64,000 nt of DNA from Lacrimispora sp. 210928-DFI.3.58 (GTDB lineage Bacteria > Bacillota > Clostridia > Lachnospirales > Lachnospiraceae): NCBI RefSeq assembly GCF_020554865.1, contig NZ_JAJCIC010000001.1, positions 186,001 through 250,000 of the forward strand. Direction: 5' to 3'. This document shows, one piece after another, positions 16,923 to 25,860 of this stretch. The notes under the pieces were generated by a model that saw nothing but the letters and a program-made list of their open reading frames with translations, had not been told where the DNA came from and searched no databases. Made by a program: the position numbers and the translations under genes. How positions within the stretch are numbered: position 1 is the stretch's first letter; each line of letters opens with the position of its first letter.

Positions 16923-18553
16923 AGATGGGGACAAGATACGGCATGGGGAAAAGGCTTCTTCTGGCCATGGCCCTCTCCTCCTTTTTTCTTGCCACGGGCT
17001 TTGCCAGGGCAGCGGACCACGCAGGAGGGGGAGCAGGCTATTTAAAATCAGCCACCTACTATTCCGATGACTGGGTAGTGAACTTCTGGAACAGCGAGAG
17101 CATCCATATGGAGGAGGAGCTGGCTCAGATCGCGGCCGACGGCTTTAACAACATTATCCTTGCAGTGCCATGGAGGGAGTTCCAGCCTGGGATCTCCCCA
17201 TGTACCTACAATGAGTACGCCTGGCAGAAGCTGGACCGGGTGATGGAGGCGGCGGAAAGAGCGGGCCTAAGCGTAATGCTCCGGGTGGGCTATACCTGGG
17301 ATTACTGCGGAAAGGAATCCGTGTTAAACCGGTATCAGGGCCTGATCTACCATTCCGAGACAAGGGCTGCCTGGCTCCAGTATGTGGACAGGCTCTACCG
17401 CAGGGCTTCCGCCCATGGGAATTTCTGCGGAGGCTTCCTTACCTGGGAGGATTTCTGGAATTTTACGGAAAATGCCGCCAGGCTGGGCCGGGGAAATGCC
17501 AGCAGGGCCATTGCCCAGGCCTGCGGCTATACCGGGTACGCCAGCCTCCACTACAGCTTAGAGGAGCTGGAGGAAATGTACGGTCATTCCCTGGCTTCCT
17601 GGGAGGAGCTGTATATGCCCTCAAGGGATTCTTATGCAAGGAAGGTGTTCTTTGAATATTATGACCAGTTTTTAAATGAGCTTTTGTCGGAAAGCCAGAC
17701 AGTGTTCCCTGATCTGTCCATGGAGGTGCGTTTAGATATTGATCCTGTGAACCAGGGAAACGGGATCATGGAGGGAGCTCCCCATTATACCACCTTCTCC
17801 TGTGGGAATTCCTCCTACACAAGCGCCATGTTCAGCGTTTCCATGGGCTTCTTAAGCCAGTATGAGAGGGTGGGAGCAGCGGAGGCAGCTGCCAATGCCC
17901 CCTATTTCCTGGAGGAGCTGAAGGCGTACAATGGGGGAAAGCCCATTTACATTGACCAGTTTTTATTCACAGACAACACGGAGGGCTTTGAGAACAATGC
18001 CCAGCTGCGGCCGGAGGAAAAGCCCTTGTACCTGGACATGGCTCCCGGCTTTTTAAAGCCCCTGACCATGGGATACGGTATCTGGACCTACAGGGATTAC
18101 GGAGACAACAAGGTGTTCAATTCCCAGTTTGCCCTGGGAAAGGAGGGTTGGGAGTTTTCCGGGGACTGCCGTGTGACAGAGATTAACGGCAACAAGACAG
18201 CGCGCTTATCCTCCGGAAGCCGTATACGCCAGGACACGGGAAGCCGTATGACAGGCACTGCGGGACAGGATACCAATGTCCGCTTCCGCCTGCGCGGAGA
18301 GGGCAGCTGCACCGTAACGGTCCAGGTGGGAAGCCAGACAAAGACAGTGGCTGCCGGAAAACAGTCCGTACAGGAGGTTGTATTCAAAAACTGTGCTCCT
18401 GTGGACATTTCCTTCTCCTGCATGGGGAAGGGTGCTGCCTATGTGGATGATGTGAATGTTTACACCTGCATCTCGGAGGGAGAGCTTTATCAGATGGACG
18501 GCTCCGAGGGAAGCTGCATTGATGCCCTGCGCCGGATGAACAGAAGTTTATAA
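16919..18553 (+). CDS. Secreted glycoside-hydrolase-like TIM-barrel protein
   Basis: 544-aa exported protein. A signal peptide ends at FATGFARA|AD-like sequence (about residue 32). Residues 40-400 look like a (beta/alpha)8 glycosidase of the GH5/GH42 type: NNIILAVPWREFQP, SVMLRVGYTWDY, GGFLTWEDFWNF (candidate acid Glu) and GGKPIYIDQFLFTDN. Residues 410-540 look like a beta-sandwich carbohydrate-binding domain. The family is not certain. It overlaps MATE 2 by 4 nt, an odd partner for a secreted hydrolase. A terminator follows at 18563. Confidence 0.65.
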   Translation: MKMGTRYGMGKRLLLAMALSSFFLATGFARAADHAGGGAGYLKSATYYSDDWVVNFWNSESIHMEEELAQIAADGFNNIILAVPWREFQPGISPCTYNEYAWQKLDRVMEAAERAGLSVMLRVGYTWDYCGKESVLNRYQGLIYHSETRAAWLQYVDRLYRRASAHGNFCGGFLTWEDFWNFTENAARLGRGNASRAIAQACGYTGYASLHYSLEELEEMYGHSLASWEELYMPSRDSYARKVFFEYYDQFLNELLSESQTVFPDLSMEVRLDIDPVNQGNGIMEGAPHYTTFSCGNSSYTSAMFSVSMGFLSQYERVGAAEAAANAPYFLEELKAYNGGKPIYIDQFLFTDNTEGFENNAQLRPEEKPLYLDMAPGFLKPLTMGYGIWTYRDYGDNKVFNSQFALGKEGWEFSGDCRVTEINGNKTARLSSGSRIRQDTGSRMTGTAGQDTNVRFRLRGEGSCTVTVQVGSQTKTVAAGKQSVQEVVFKNCAPVDISFSCMGKGAAYVDDVNVYTCISEGELYQMDGSEGSCIDALRRMNRSL

Positions 18554-18562
18554 TGAAATTTG

Positions 18563-18616
18563 GATATCCTGATTGCCAGTTTGATGGAAGAGCTGGCAGT
18601 CGGGGTATCATTTTTT
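18563..18616 (+). terminator. Terminator of the MATE-yqeC-mocA operon
   Basis: A hairpin with arms GATATCCTGATTGCCAG and CTGGCAGTCGGGGTATC is followed by ATTTTTT. Confidence 0.9.
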
Positions 18617-18646
18617 GAATAAATACGAAAAACTTCGCAATCCTGA

Positions 18647-18675
18647 TTGACTTTTTTTTATATAAACACTAAAAT
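18647..18675 (+). promoter_or_regulatory. Promoter of the small HTH gene
   Basis: TTGACT (18647-18652), 17-nt spacer, TAAAAT (18670-18675). The transcript would start about 70 nt before the gene at 18755. Confidence 0.7.
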
Positions 18676-18754
18676 TAAAAGGGACAGAAGTTGGATTAGT
18701 AGACATACCGTTTACAGTATTGAGTTGAGACGCAGAAAAAGGAGAAAAGGTTAG

Positions 18755-18964
18755 ATGTCTGGGCAGATAATAAAAAGGACTCCGTTTGGAACAGAAGTCA
18801 AACTGGAGCTTGTTCGACGCGGAATGACAGGCAGGGATTTTGCAAAGAGTATAGGGATAAAAGAGTCCACTCTGTGCGATGTAATGGCCGGAAGAAACAA
18901 AAGTGAAGCTACAATGCGTAAAATAATAGAGGGATTGGGACTATCAAATTACGGCCCTCAATAG
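18755..18964 (+). CDS. Small XRE-type HTH protein
   Basis: 69-aa single-domain regulator. MTGRDFAKSIGIKESTLCDV (about residues 24-43) is a Cro/C1-type helix-turn-helix and little else is present. An AGGAGAAAAGG RBS precedes it. No phage or toxin partner is next to it; R1 repeat copy 2 follows. The target is unknown. Confidence 0.75.
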   Translation: MSGQIIKRTPFGTEVKLELVRRGMTGRDFAKSIGIKESTLCDVMAGRNKSEATMRKIIEGLGLSNYGPQ

Positions 18965-19090
18965 TACAGCTATGACTTTATTCCCGCGAAGCAATGAGCC
19001 AAGTAGCCGTGCTTGCACGGATATTTGACGGTACTTGTTAAAGCAGAAGATAACACGAATCAAAACCATCAATCCGCGCATACTATCCTT

Positions 19091-19201
19091 GCTATGAAAA
19101 CATCGCCGCCGCAAGGCGGCACGAAATTCAGGTATGCCAAGTGCGCCCGCCGGGTTTTCATGGTGCGGCGGCGCGTCCGCCCGCCGGGCGCATGTAGGTT
19201 T
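19091..19201 (-). repeat. R1 repeat, copy 2 (reverse)
   Basis: Contains CGCCGCCGCAAGGCGGC (second hairpin), GGTATGCCAAGTGCGCCCGC and ends GCATGTAGGTTT. The flanks TTGCTATGAAAA and TTGCTGTGAAAA form a near-direct repeat. It lies 36 bp before the DUF1540 start. Confidence 0.85.
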
Positions 19202-19237
19202 GCTGTGAAAATGTTCATGAACAAGGAGGAAACTGCA

Positions 19238-19552
19238 ATGACAAAGCTGGAATGTAGTGTAATGAACTGTGTCCACAATTCTGACCGCTGCTGCTGCAAG
19301 AACGCAATTTTAGTAGACGGTGACAAGGCAAAGGATTCAGGGGACACCTGCTGCGCAAGCTTCGATGAGAACCGGGGAGGGATGTTTACCAATCTCTTTA
19401 AGACCCCGGAAACCAGACTGGATGTCACCTGTGATGCTGTAAAATGCATCTACAACGATGACCACCGCTGTACTGCCGAAAAGATCAGCATCAACGGCAA
19501 CGGAGCCTCAGAATTTGACCAGACAAGGTGCAGCACCTTTAAAGTAAAATAA
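19238..19552 (+). CDS. Tandem DUF1540 Cys-rich protein
   Basis: 104-aa protein made of two DUF1540 units. Each has a CxxxxCxxN...C...A..I.(V/I).G pattern ending with a Cys: MTKLECSVMNCVHN...CCASF and LDVTCDAVKCIYN...TRCSTF. The spacing suggests metal binding, but function is unknown; such proteins are frequent in spore formers. ATG 19238 has AAGGAGGA; the longer frame runs through the R1 repeat and is not real. A terminator follows. Confidence 0.85.
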   Translation: MTKLECSVMNCVHNSDRCCCKNAILVDGDKAKDSGDTCCASFDENRGGMFTNLFKTPETRLDVTCDAVKCIYNDDHRCTAEKISINGNGASEFDQTRCSTFKVK

Positions 19553-19566
19553 GACTCAGTTTCAGC

Positions 19567-19610
19567 ATCACCCGGATACTGGCAGAAATGCCGGATATTC
19601 GGGTGATTTT
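19567..19610 (+). terminator. Terminator of the DUF1540 gene
   Basis: ATCACCCG (19567-19574) and GGCA pair with TGCC and CGGGTGAT, then TTTT. Confidence 0.85.
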
Positions 19611-19618
19611 CCCTAAAA

Positions 19619-19699
19619 GGCGGCTAAGTGCTTCTAATGTTCTGTAAAGTCGCTCCAGCCGTCCTCCCGGCAGCCAGGGTGCAAAATGCGGAAACTCAA
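19619..19699 (+). repeat. R2 fragment (right half)
   Basis: CTAAGTGCTTCTAATG, CTCCAGCCGTCCTCCCGGCAG and GCGGAAACTCAAG match the right half of the complete element at 53128-53374. The left half is absent. The infC promoter begins 12 bp downstream. Confidence 0.8.
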
Positions 19700-19710
19700 G
19701 AAAAAAACAG

Positions 19711-19739
19711 TTGACAAACATCACAAAATATAGTATAGT
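19711..19739 (+). promoter_or_regulatory. Strong promoter of infC-rpmI-rplT
   Basis: TTGACA (19711-19716), exactly 17-nt spacer, TATAGT (19734-19739). A leader of about 190 nt follows. Confidence 0.85.
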
Positions 19740-19744
19740 AACAT

Positions 19745-19918
19745 AAGTTGTGAGAACGACTGACAGGAAAGCAGGTATCCGCCTCACCCCGGCACGAGCA
19801 AGTGACCTGGGTTCATAGCTGAAAGCAGTTTGTTGTGCCGTGATGACGGCTGGCAGCAGGCAGTTTTGTAGTGTTTGATAAGCGGATGGTCTGACTATCC
19901 GCTTTATTTTATTTGACA
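19745..19918 (+). promoter_or_regulatory. L20-type autoregulatory leader of infC
   Basis: Long structured leader between the promoter and infC. AAGCGGATGG-TCTGA-CTATCCGCTT (19877-19904) is a hairpin followed by TATTTTATTT, terminator-like. The upstream part (GGCACGAGCAAG, CTTGTTGTGCC-like pairing) can form an alternative long-range stem. In Firmicutes ribosomal protein L20 binds this leader and represses the operon. I assign it from position and layout. Confidence 0.65.
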
Positions 19919-19935
19919 TATGGAGGTGTACGACT

Positions 19936-20442
19936 ATTAGCGAATTAATGATCAACGAACAAATCAGGGACAGGGAAGTTAGACTGATTGGTGAGGATGG
20001 AGAGCAGTTGGGAATCATGTCTGCAAGGGATGCGTATAAGCTGGCCCAGGAAGCAGAGCTGGATCTGGTAAAGATTGCTCCTACCGCAAAGCCGCCGGTA
20101 TGTAAGATTATCGACTACGGCAAGTACCGTTATGAACTGGCACGCAAGGAAAAGGAAGCCAGGAAGAAGCAGAAGGTAATCGAGATAAAGGAAGTTCGTT
20201 TGTCTCCCAATATCGACACCAACGACTTGAACACAAAGGTTGGGGCTGCCAGGAAGTTTTTGGAAAAGGGCGATAAGGTGAAAGTTACCCTTCGTTTCCG
20301 CGGCCGTGAGATGGCCCATATGTCCAAATCAAAATACATTCTGGACGATTTCGCTGAAAGTCTGGCCGACATCGCAGTCATTGACAAGCCTTCCAAGGTA
20401 GAGGGAAGAAGCATGGTAATGTTTTTAACTGCAAAACGTTAA
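19936..20442 (+). CDS. infC: Translation initiation factor IF-3
   Basis: 168-aa IF-3, which keeps initiation accurate and prevents premature subunit joining. N-domain INEQIRDREVRLIGEDGEQL, linker rich in Lys/Glu (about residues 75-90), C-domain IKEVRLSPNID and VTLRFRGREMAH. I place the start at the rare AUU codon 19936: GGAGGTG (19922-19928) lies 7 nt before it and the reading ISELMINEQ matches relatives; ATG at 19948 has no RBS at proper distance. AUU is the classical infC start, used for self-regulation. Confidence 0.95.
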   Translation: MSELMINEQIRDREVRLIGEDGEQLGIMSARDAYKLAQEAELDLVKIAPTAKPPVCKIIDYGKYRYELARKEKEARKKQKVIEIKEVRLSPNIDTNDLNTKVGAARKFLEKGDKVKVTLRFRGREMAHMSKSKYILDDFAESLADIAVIDKPSKVEGRSMVMFLTAKR

Positions 20443-20471
20443 AATAGAAAGTCTTAAGGAGGAATTTTACA

Positions 20472-20669
20472 ATGCCAAAGTTAAAAACCAGCAGAGCTGC
20501 AGCAAAGCGCTTTAAAAAGACAGGAACCGGTAAGTTAGTCCGCAATAAAGCTTACAAGTCTCACATCTTAACTAAGAAGTCCACCAAGAGAAAGAGAAAT
20601 CTTAGAAAAGATATCGTTACCGACGGCACAAACGTAAAGGTAATGAAGAAGATTTTACCATATCTGTAA
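20472..20669 (+). CDS. rpmI: Ribosomal protein L35
   Basis: 65-aa basic large-subunit protein ([20 protein letters not shown] start, [11 protein letters not shown] mid-protein), full family length. AAGGAGGA precedes it. Middle gene of the conserved infC-rpmI-rplT operon. Confidence 0.97.
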   Translation: MPKLKTSRAAAKRFKKTGTGKLVRNKAYKSHILTKKSTKRKRNLRKDIVTDGTNVKVMKKILPYL

Positions 20670-20697
20670 GTTTGAATTGTAGAAGGAGGAATTACCG

Positions 20698-21054
20698 ATG
20701 GCAAGAGTTAAAGGCGGTTTAAATGCAAAGAAGAAACACAATAGAATCTTAAAGATGGCAAAGGGCTACAGAGGCGCACGCTCCAAGCAGTACAGAATTG
20801 CAAAGCAGTCTGTTATGCGCGCACTGACCAGCTCCTACGCAGGCAGAAAAGAGAGAAAGAGACAGTTCAGACAGCTGTGGATCGCACGTATCAACGCTGC
20901 TGCACGTATCAATGGTTTATCCTACAGCAAGTTCATGTACGGCTTAAAGCTGGCTGAGGTTGATTTAAACCGTAAGGTTCTTTCCGATATGGCGATCAAC
21001 GATGCAGAGGGCTTTGCAAAGTTAGCAGAGCTGGCAAAGAGCAAGCTTGCATAA
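20698..21054 (+). CDS. rplT: Ribosomal protein L20
   Basis: 118-aa 23S-binding assembly protein and repressor of its own operon. The start [19 protein letters not shown] and the [19 protein letters not shown] stretch are diagnostic. AGAAGGAGGA RBS. Last gene of the operon; two hairpins follow (21074-21114 and 21118-21150). Confidence 0.97.
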   Translation: MARVKGGLNAKKKHNRILKMAKGYRGARSKQYRIAKQSVMRALTSSYAGRKERKRQFRQLWIARINAAARINGLSYSKFMYGLKLAEVDLNRKVLSDMAINDAEGFAKLAELAKSKLA

Positions 21055-21073
21055 TTGAACGGTATTTTTGATG

Positions 21074-21150
21074 AAGGCATTTCTGGTTCACAAATAAGTG
21101 GCTGGGGATGCCTTTCTGATTTCATAGGAAACTTCGTTCCCTATGAAATC
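21074..21150 (+). terminator. Hairpins after rplT
   Basis: AAGGCAT (21074-21080) pairs with ATGCCTT (21108-21114), followed by TCT. Directly after, GATTTCATAGG (21118-21128) pairs with CCTATGAAATC (21140-21150), followed by AAAA. One or both should end the operon; T-runs are short on the plus strand. Confidence 0.5.
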
Positions 21151-21197
21151 AAAATGCTCTGCAAGGATTCTTTTTCATATCGCAGGAGGAAATAGGT

Positions 21198-22121
21198 ATG
21201 GCACAAAAGGACAGAACAGCCTCCCTGCTGGTGATCGCTGCCGGCATCTGCTGGGGTATCATAGGGGTATTTTCAAAAAGGCTGTCGGCAGCAGGTTTTT
21301 CCCCGGTGCAGATCACCTTTGGGAGAAGTCTGGTGACGGCGGTGGTGCTGACGGTTATGCTGGCTGTGAAGCATCCGGAAAAGCTTCGGATCAGCTGGCG
21401 GGACGGATGGATGTTTCTGGGAACAGGGCTTTGCAGCATCGTGTTCTTTAATATCTGCTATTTTATTGCCATTGAGCTGACCTCATTGTCCGTGGCGGCC
21501 ATCCTTTTGTATACGGCTCCCAGCATTGTGATGGTGCTGTCGGTACTGCTGTTTAAAGAGAGGTTCACGGTGAGAAAAGCCTTGGCTCTTGCTTTGGCCT
21601 TTGGGGGCAGTGTGCTGGTCAGCGGTTTTGGGTCAGGGCCGGTAACGGCAGCAGGGATTCTGGCAGGCATGGGGGCCGGCTTTGGATATGCATTGTATTC
21701 CATCTTCGGGAGATATGCCCTTGCAACGTATGACACCTTCACAGTAACGGCCTGGACCTTTCTCGTGGCAAGCCTGGGGCTTTTAGGCTTTTGCCGCCCA
21801 TTGGAAATGTTTTCTATTGGAATGTCTTCCCCAAAAAGTTTTGTGACGGTGCTGCTTCTGGGGATGATCTCCACTGCGCTTCCCTTTCTTCTATATACAG
21901 AGGGGCTTCGCAGGATGGAGTCGGGAAAGGCGTCTATTCTGGCCTCCATGGAACCGCTTACGGCTACAGTGGCAGGAATCTTTTTGTTTCATGAGAAGAT
22001 GACGGCGGCGGGAGCCGGAGGCATAGGGCTTATTCTGGCAGCAGTGCTTTTGTTAAACAGCAAAAGCAGAAAGGAAAAAGGGCCCATAAGGGAGGAGCAG
22101 GCCCGGAGGAGGACAGCATGA
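21198..22121 (+). CDS. EamA/DMT family transporter
   Basis: 307-aa membrane protein with ten spans in two EamA repeats (ICWGIIGVFSKRL near residue 18 and GFGYALYSIFGRY near residue 160). Family members export amino acids or other metabolites. CAGGAGGA RBS. It overlaps the following transporter gene by 4 nt (ATGA), so the two are one unit. Confidence 0.88.
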   Translation: MAQKDRTASLLVIAAGICWGIIGVFSKRLSAAGFSPVQITFGRSLVTAVVLTVMLAVKHPEKLRISWRDGWMFLGTGLCSIVFFNICYFIAIELTSLSVAAILLYTAPSIVMVLSVLLFKERFTVRKALALALAFGGSVLVSGFGSGPVTAAGILAGMGAGFGYALYSIFGRYALATYDTFTVTAWTFLVASLGLLGFCRPLEMFSIGMSSPKSFVTVLLLGMISTALPFLLYTEGLRRMESGKASILASMEPLTATVAGIFLFHEKMTAAGAGGIGLILAAVLLLNSKSRKEKGPIREEQARRRTA

Positions 22122-23017
22122 GAAAAGCATTGATTTATGGAATTTTAGCCTCATTTTTCTTTGCATTTACGTTTATCCTTAATAGAAGTATGAACCTGTC
22201 AGGGGGGTTCTGGCTGTGGTCGGCCTGCCTGCGCTATCTGTTTACTCTTCCGATTTTGGCAGTCATGCTGGGGAAGAGCGGCGGCCTTATGGAGGCTTGG
22301 ACAGAGATGAAAAAGGCTCCGGGTCCCTGGGTCTTATGGAGCACCGTGGGCTTTGGGCTGTTTTACGCACCCCTTACCTTTGGCTCCGCCTTTGGAGAAT
22401 CCTGGCTGGCAGCAGCCACCTGGCAGCTGACCATTGTGGCAGGCGTCCTACTGACTCCTCTGTGGGGGAAAACGATACCGGGAAGGAATCTGGCTTGGGC
22501 ATTTGTGATACTGGCTGGGATTTTCCTGCTGCAGATCCCGCAGATGAGGCAGCTGGAAGGAAGGGTCGTGGCACTTACATTGATCCCTATTCTGGTGGCA
22601 GCATTTTCCTATCCCCTGGGAAACAGGAAAATTATGGAGATATGTCCGCCTCATTTGACAACGCTGAAGAGAGTGTACGCCATGACCCTGTGCAGCATGC
22701 CCTTTTGGCTGGCAATGTCCGGTTGGGCCCTGCTGAAGGCCGGTCTTCCGGGGCGTGATCAGGTATTTCAGTCTCTGCTGGTGGCATTATTTTCCGGAGT
22801 GATCGCAACTGTACTGTTTTTTAAAGCAACAGACATGGTGAAGGGAAATCACAGACAGCTGGCGGTGGTAGAGGCCACGCAGTCAGGAGAAGTGCTCTTC
22901 ACGCTGCTAGGCGGTATTTTCCTGCTGCAGGATCCGGTTCCGGAGCCAGTGGGACTTTTGGGAATTGCGGTGATCGTAGGAGGGATGATCGGGAACAGCT
23001 TGTCAGCGGGAGCGTAA
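22118..23017 (+). CDS. Multidrug-resistance efflux transporter family (EmrE-like DMT)
   Basis: 299-aa, about ten spans (ILASFFFAFTFILNRSMNLS at the start; GVIATVLFFKATDMVKGN near residue 230). It matches the larger EmrE-like DMT family, distinct from its EamA neighbour. It may work as a partner of the upstream gene, as the coupling suggests; the substrate is unknown. Confidence 0.8.
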   Translation: MRKALIYGILASFFFAFTFILNRSMNLSGGFWLWSACLRYLFTLPILAVMLGKSGGLMEAWTEMKKAPGPWVLWSTVGFGLFYAPLTFGSAFGESWLAAATWQLTIVAGVLLTPLWGKTIPGRNLAWAFVILAGIFLLQIPQMRQLEGRVVALTLIPILVAAFSYPLGNRKIMEICPPHLTTLKRVYAMTLCSMPFWLAMSGWALLKAGLPGRDQVFQSLLVALFSGVIATVLFFKATDMVKGNHRQLAVVEATQSGEVLFTLLGGIFLLQDPVPEPVGLLGIAVIVGGMIGNSLSAGA

Positions 23018-23093
23018 GTGCTGCAGGTTGGTGCGCATAAGTAGTTTCGGGCGGAGCAGCTGCGAAATTAAGAAAGACGTAATAATATGTATT

Positions 23094-23122
23094 TTGCAAT
23101 AGGATTGCCTATATGATATACT
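23094..23122 (+). promoter_or_regulatory. Promoter of the ABC operon
   Basis: TTGCAA (23094-23099), 17-nt spacer, TATACT (23117-23122). Confidence 0.75.
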
Positions 23123-23155
23123 AAATAAATACACAGAAGTGAAGGGCAGGTAGTT

Positions 23156-23830
23156 ATGTTAGCAGTGTCAGGAGTCTGCAAATCCTATGGGAAACATCAC
23201 ATTTTAAATGGGATTGAGCTTAAGGCTGGTCCCGGTGAGTGCGTGGGTATTGCGGGGAGCAATGGCTGCGGGAAGACCACCCTTTTATCCATCCTGGCAG
23301 GAGCGCAGAAGGCGGATAGGGGAAGCATCCTTTTAAATGGAGAGGAAGCGGTGGGCCATCCCGCTGTTTTTGCCAAAGGGGCGGCCTATGTGCCTCAGGA
23401 GAATCCGCTGATGGAGGAACTCTCGGTGAGAGATAACCTGCTTTTGTGGTACAGAGGCAGCAGAAGGGACATGGAAGAGGACTTAAGGAATGGCCCGGCT
23501 GCTATGCTGGGGATCCCGGAGATGCTGAAGAAGAGAGCGGGGACGCTGTCCGGCGGCATGAAGAAGCGGCTGAGCATTGCCTGCGCCCTGTCAAACCATG
23601 CCTCTCTCCTCATCATGGATGAACCGGGAGCGGCCCTTGATCTGGAGTGCAAGGAGGCTATACGCGCCTATCTGAAGGGATACATGGCAGGAGGCGGGGC
23701 AGTGGTGCTGACATCCCACGAGCTGGAGGAATTTTCCCTGTGTACCAGGATGTATGTTTTGAAGGAAGGCAGATTAAAGGAAATCGACAACGGCCTTACA
23801 GCCAGCGAGCTGATCGGGCAGTTTCGGTAA
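23156..23830 (+). CDS. ABC transporter ATP-binding protein
   Basis: 224-aa ATPase with Walker A GSNGCGKTTL (about residue 35), Q-loop VPQENPLM, signature LSGGMKKRLS, Walker B LLIMDEPGAALD and the switch His in LTSHELEE. It resembles the CcmA/BcrA export group. First gene of an operon with a zinc-ribbon membrane protein and two ABC-2-type permeases. Confidence 0.9.
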   Translation: MLAVSGVCKSYGKHHILNGIELKAGPGECVGIAGSNGCGKTTLLSILAGAQKADRGSILLNGEEAVGHPAVFAKGAAYVPQENPLMEELSVRDNLLLWYRGSRRDMEEDLRNGPAAMLGIPEMLKKRAGTLSGGMKKRLSIACALSNHASLLIMDEPGAALDLECKEAIRAYLKGYMAGGGAVVLTSHELEEFSLCTRMYVLKEGRLKEIDNGLTASELIGQFR

Positions 23831-23870
23831 ATAGAGTAAGAAACAATAGACTACAAAGGGAGGAAAATGA

Positions 23871-25820
23871 ATGAAGTGTTTAAGATGCGGAGCAGAGCTT
23901 CCAGATGATGCAAAATTCTGTTCGGAATGCCAGGCCCCCACAAGGTCAGTGCCTGAGGTGGAAGAAGCGCCGAAAGCAGAGGACAAGGGGACAGACGCAG
24001 CAGAGATAGAGGAGGCGAAGGGAGCAGAGGAGGCCGGGGAGACGGACTCCAAAACCGAAGCCCAAAAGCCGGAAACAGAGAGGCCCTCAGAGTCCTCAGA
24101 CGGGACAGCACAGCCCTCAGGCCAGCAGTCCCCGGCTGCGGCAGCCCCTGCTCCGGCCGGATCCGACCAGAAGCCCAACAAGAAATTTATGAAGATACTG
24201 GCAATTGTGATCGCTATTGCCGCTGTCTTCTCCATCGGAGCCCTGGCCTACAAGAAGATGACTGCAAAGGATCCCAAAGAGGTGGTCATTGCCGCCTTTG
24301 AAAATGCGTTCCCGGAAGATCAGGTATCACCGCTGGAGGAGCTCTTTGGCCTGACCGAATTTGCAGATACCTCAGCCACTACAGACAGGGAAGGCGGACT
24401 GACCTTAAAGCTTGACAGCTGTTCGGAGGAGGAAGTGAATGCCTACGCCGGAAGCGGACTGCGTTTAGCCGGAAGGAACGATGTGACTGGCGGCAAGTCA
24501 GATTTTAACATGGGCGTGATCTATTCCGGTATGGATCTTGTCAATCTGAATATGTACTACGGGGACGAGACACTGATGCTCAATGTTCCGGAGCTGTCCA
24601 ACCGCGTATTTACCATTGACTTGAGCGAAGGCTTAGAGGACAGGATCAAGAATTCACCTACTATCGCTCCTCTGCTGGAGGAGAGCGGCGTTGATGTGGA
24701 AGGCCTGTTTGCCTATTTTTCAGAGCAGCTGGAGAAGAGCACATCAGGAGATGGGGCACAGGAGTCCTTTGATCTGGAGGCTCTGATGGAGCGCTACAGA
24801 GAAGGCTGCAAGGCCCAGGACAACTTTAAGGAAGCCCTGACAGTGGAGAAGGCAGAAAAGGGAACCTTCACCGTTGATGGAAAATCCTATTCCTGCGATG
24901 GCTATTCTGTCCTTATCAGCAAGGCTGCCATGATCGATTTCCTGCGCACATCCTCTGATTTCTTCCTTCAGGATGAGACCTTAAAGGCAGATTTCCTGAA
25001 TCAGCTGGAGGCAACAGTGAAGATGAGCGAGCTCATGGGCACCACCTTTGCAGGGGAGCAGCCTAAGACAGCAGCCGAGATGCAGCAGGAGTCCTATGAG
25101 CAGGTAGAGGATGCTGTGGACCAGATGATCGGATATCTGGATGAGGCATTGAACGATGTGGAGATGACGGTCTACGTCACAAAGGAAGGAGTTCTCGCCG
25201 CTGTAGATGGAACGACCTCCCTGGATATCGAAACAGAGGATGAAAACTTCACCGCTAATGTGGATTTCAGCCTGCGCCTGGAGGGAGGGGCTTACCCGGC
25301 CCAGAACATGAATGGAACAGTCCGTCTCTACGATGACGAGTCCACGGTGGACGTAAGCTTTGTAAAGCAGGGAACCTACGATGGAAAATCTCTTACCTGC
25401 GACATGTCCTTTGACTTGAATGCAGAGGGAGAAGGCGAGGACGATAAGTTTGCAGTGACAGCAGCCTATACAGGCACCTATTCCTCCGAGGATGGAGCCT
25501 ACCATGTAGCTCTTGAGGGCGGCTCTGACGGCTCCCAGATATTCAAGGTTTCCATGAACGGCGTGATCGATGAGCTGGAGAAGGGAAAGACCTTCCATGC
25601 GGATATCGATGCCCTGGAGATCTCAGCAATGGACAATGCTGTGAATGTTGTTCTCAGCGGAGAATACTACTTTAGGCCTCTGACAGAGGAGATCATTCCG
25701 CTGGAGGGCGACACCATGGATGTGCTGTCAGCTACCCAGGAGGAGTGGTCAGCAGTGGGAATGGAAATGCTGTTTGGTGTGATCGGACTGTCAGGTCAGT
25801 TAGGCGCACCTCTGAATTAA
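23871..25820 (+). CDS. Zinc-ribbon membrane protein with large extracellular domain
   Basis: 649-aa protein of unrecognised function. Residues 1-22 form a zinc ribbon (CLRCGAELPDDAKFCSEC). Residues 25-105 are an acidic, Ala/Glu/Pro-rich linker. One membrane span (MKILAIVIAIAAVFSIGAL, about 107-125) is followed by about 520 residues outside the cell, rich in beta-like repeats (DVEMTVYVTKEGVLAAVDG, GKTFHADIDALEIS). The zinc ribbon would stay inside. Set between ATPase and permeases, it may be an accessory or sensor for the ABC exporter; this is inference. Confidence 0.7.
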   Translation: MKCLRCGAELPDDAKFCSECQAPTRSVPEVEEAPKAEDKGTDAAEIEEAKGAEEAGETDSKTEAQKPETERPSESSDGTAQPSGQQSPAAAAPAPAGSDQKPNKKFMKILAIVIAIAAVFSIGALAYKKMTAKDPKEVVIAAFENAFPEDQVSPLEELFGLTEFADTSATTDREGGLTLKLDSCSEEEVNAYAGSGLRLAGRNDVTGGKSDFNMGVIYSGMDLVNLNMYYGDETLMLNVPELSNRVFTIDLSEGLEDRIKNSPTIAPLLEESGVDVEGLFAYFSEQLEKSTSGDGAQESFDLEALMERYREGCKAQDNFKEALTVEKAEKGTFTVDGKSYSCDGYSVLISKAAMIDFLRTSSDFFLQDETLKADFLNQLEATVKMSELMGTTFAGEQPKTAAEMQQESYEQVEDAVDQMIGYLDEALNDVEMTVYVTKEGVLAAVDGTTSLDIETEDENFTANVDFSLRLEGGAYPAQNMNGTVRLYDDESTVDVSFVKQGTYDGKSLTCDMSFDLNAEGEGEDDKFAVTAAYTGTYSSEDGAYHVALEGGSDGSQIFKVSMNGVIDELEKGKTFHADIDALEISAMDNAVNVVLSGEYYFRPLTEEIIPLEGDTMDVLSATQEEWSAVGMEMLFGVIGLSGQLGAPLN

Positions 25821-25860
25821 AGAGCGCAAATACGACAAAAGGACAAAGGACAGGGGAATA

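Noticed and set aside
19013..19237. Longer N-terminus for the DUF1540 protein
   Set aside because: The extra frame reads through R1 copy 2, and AAGGAGGA points to ATG 19238.
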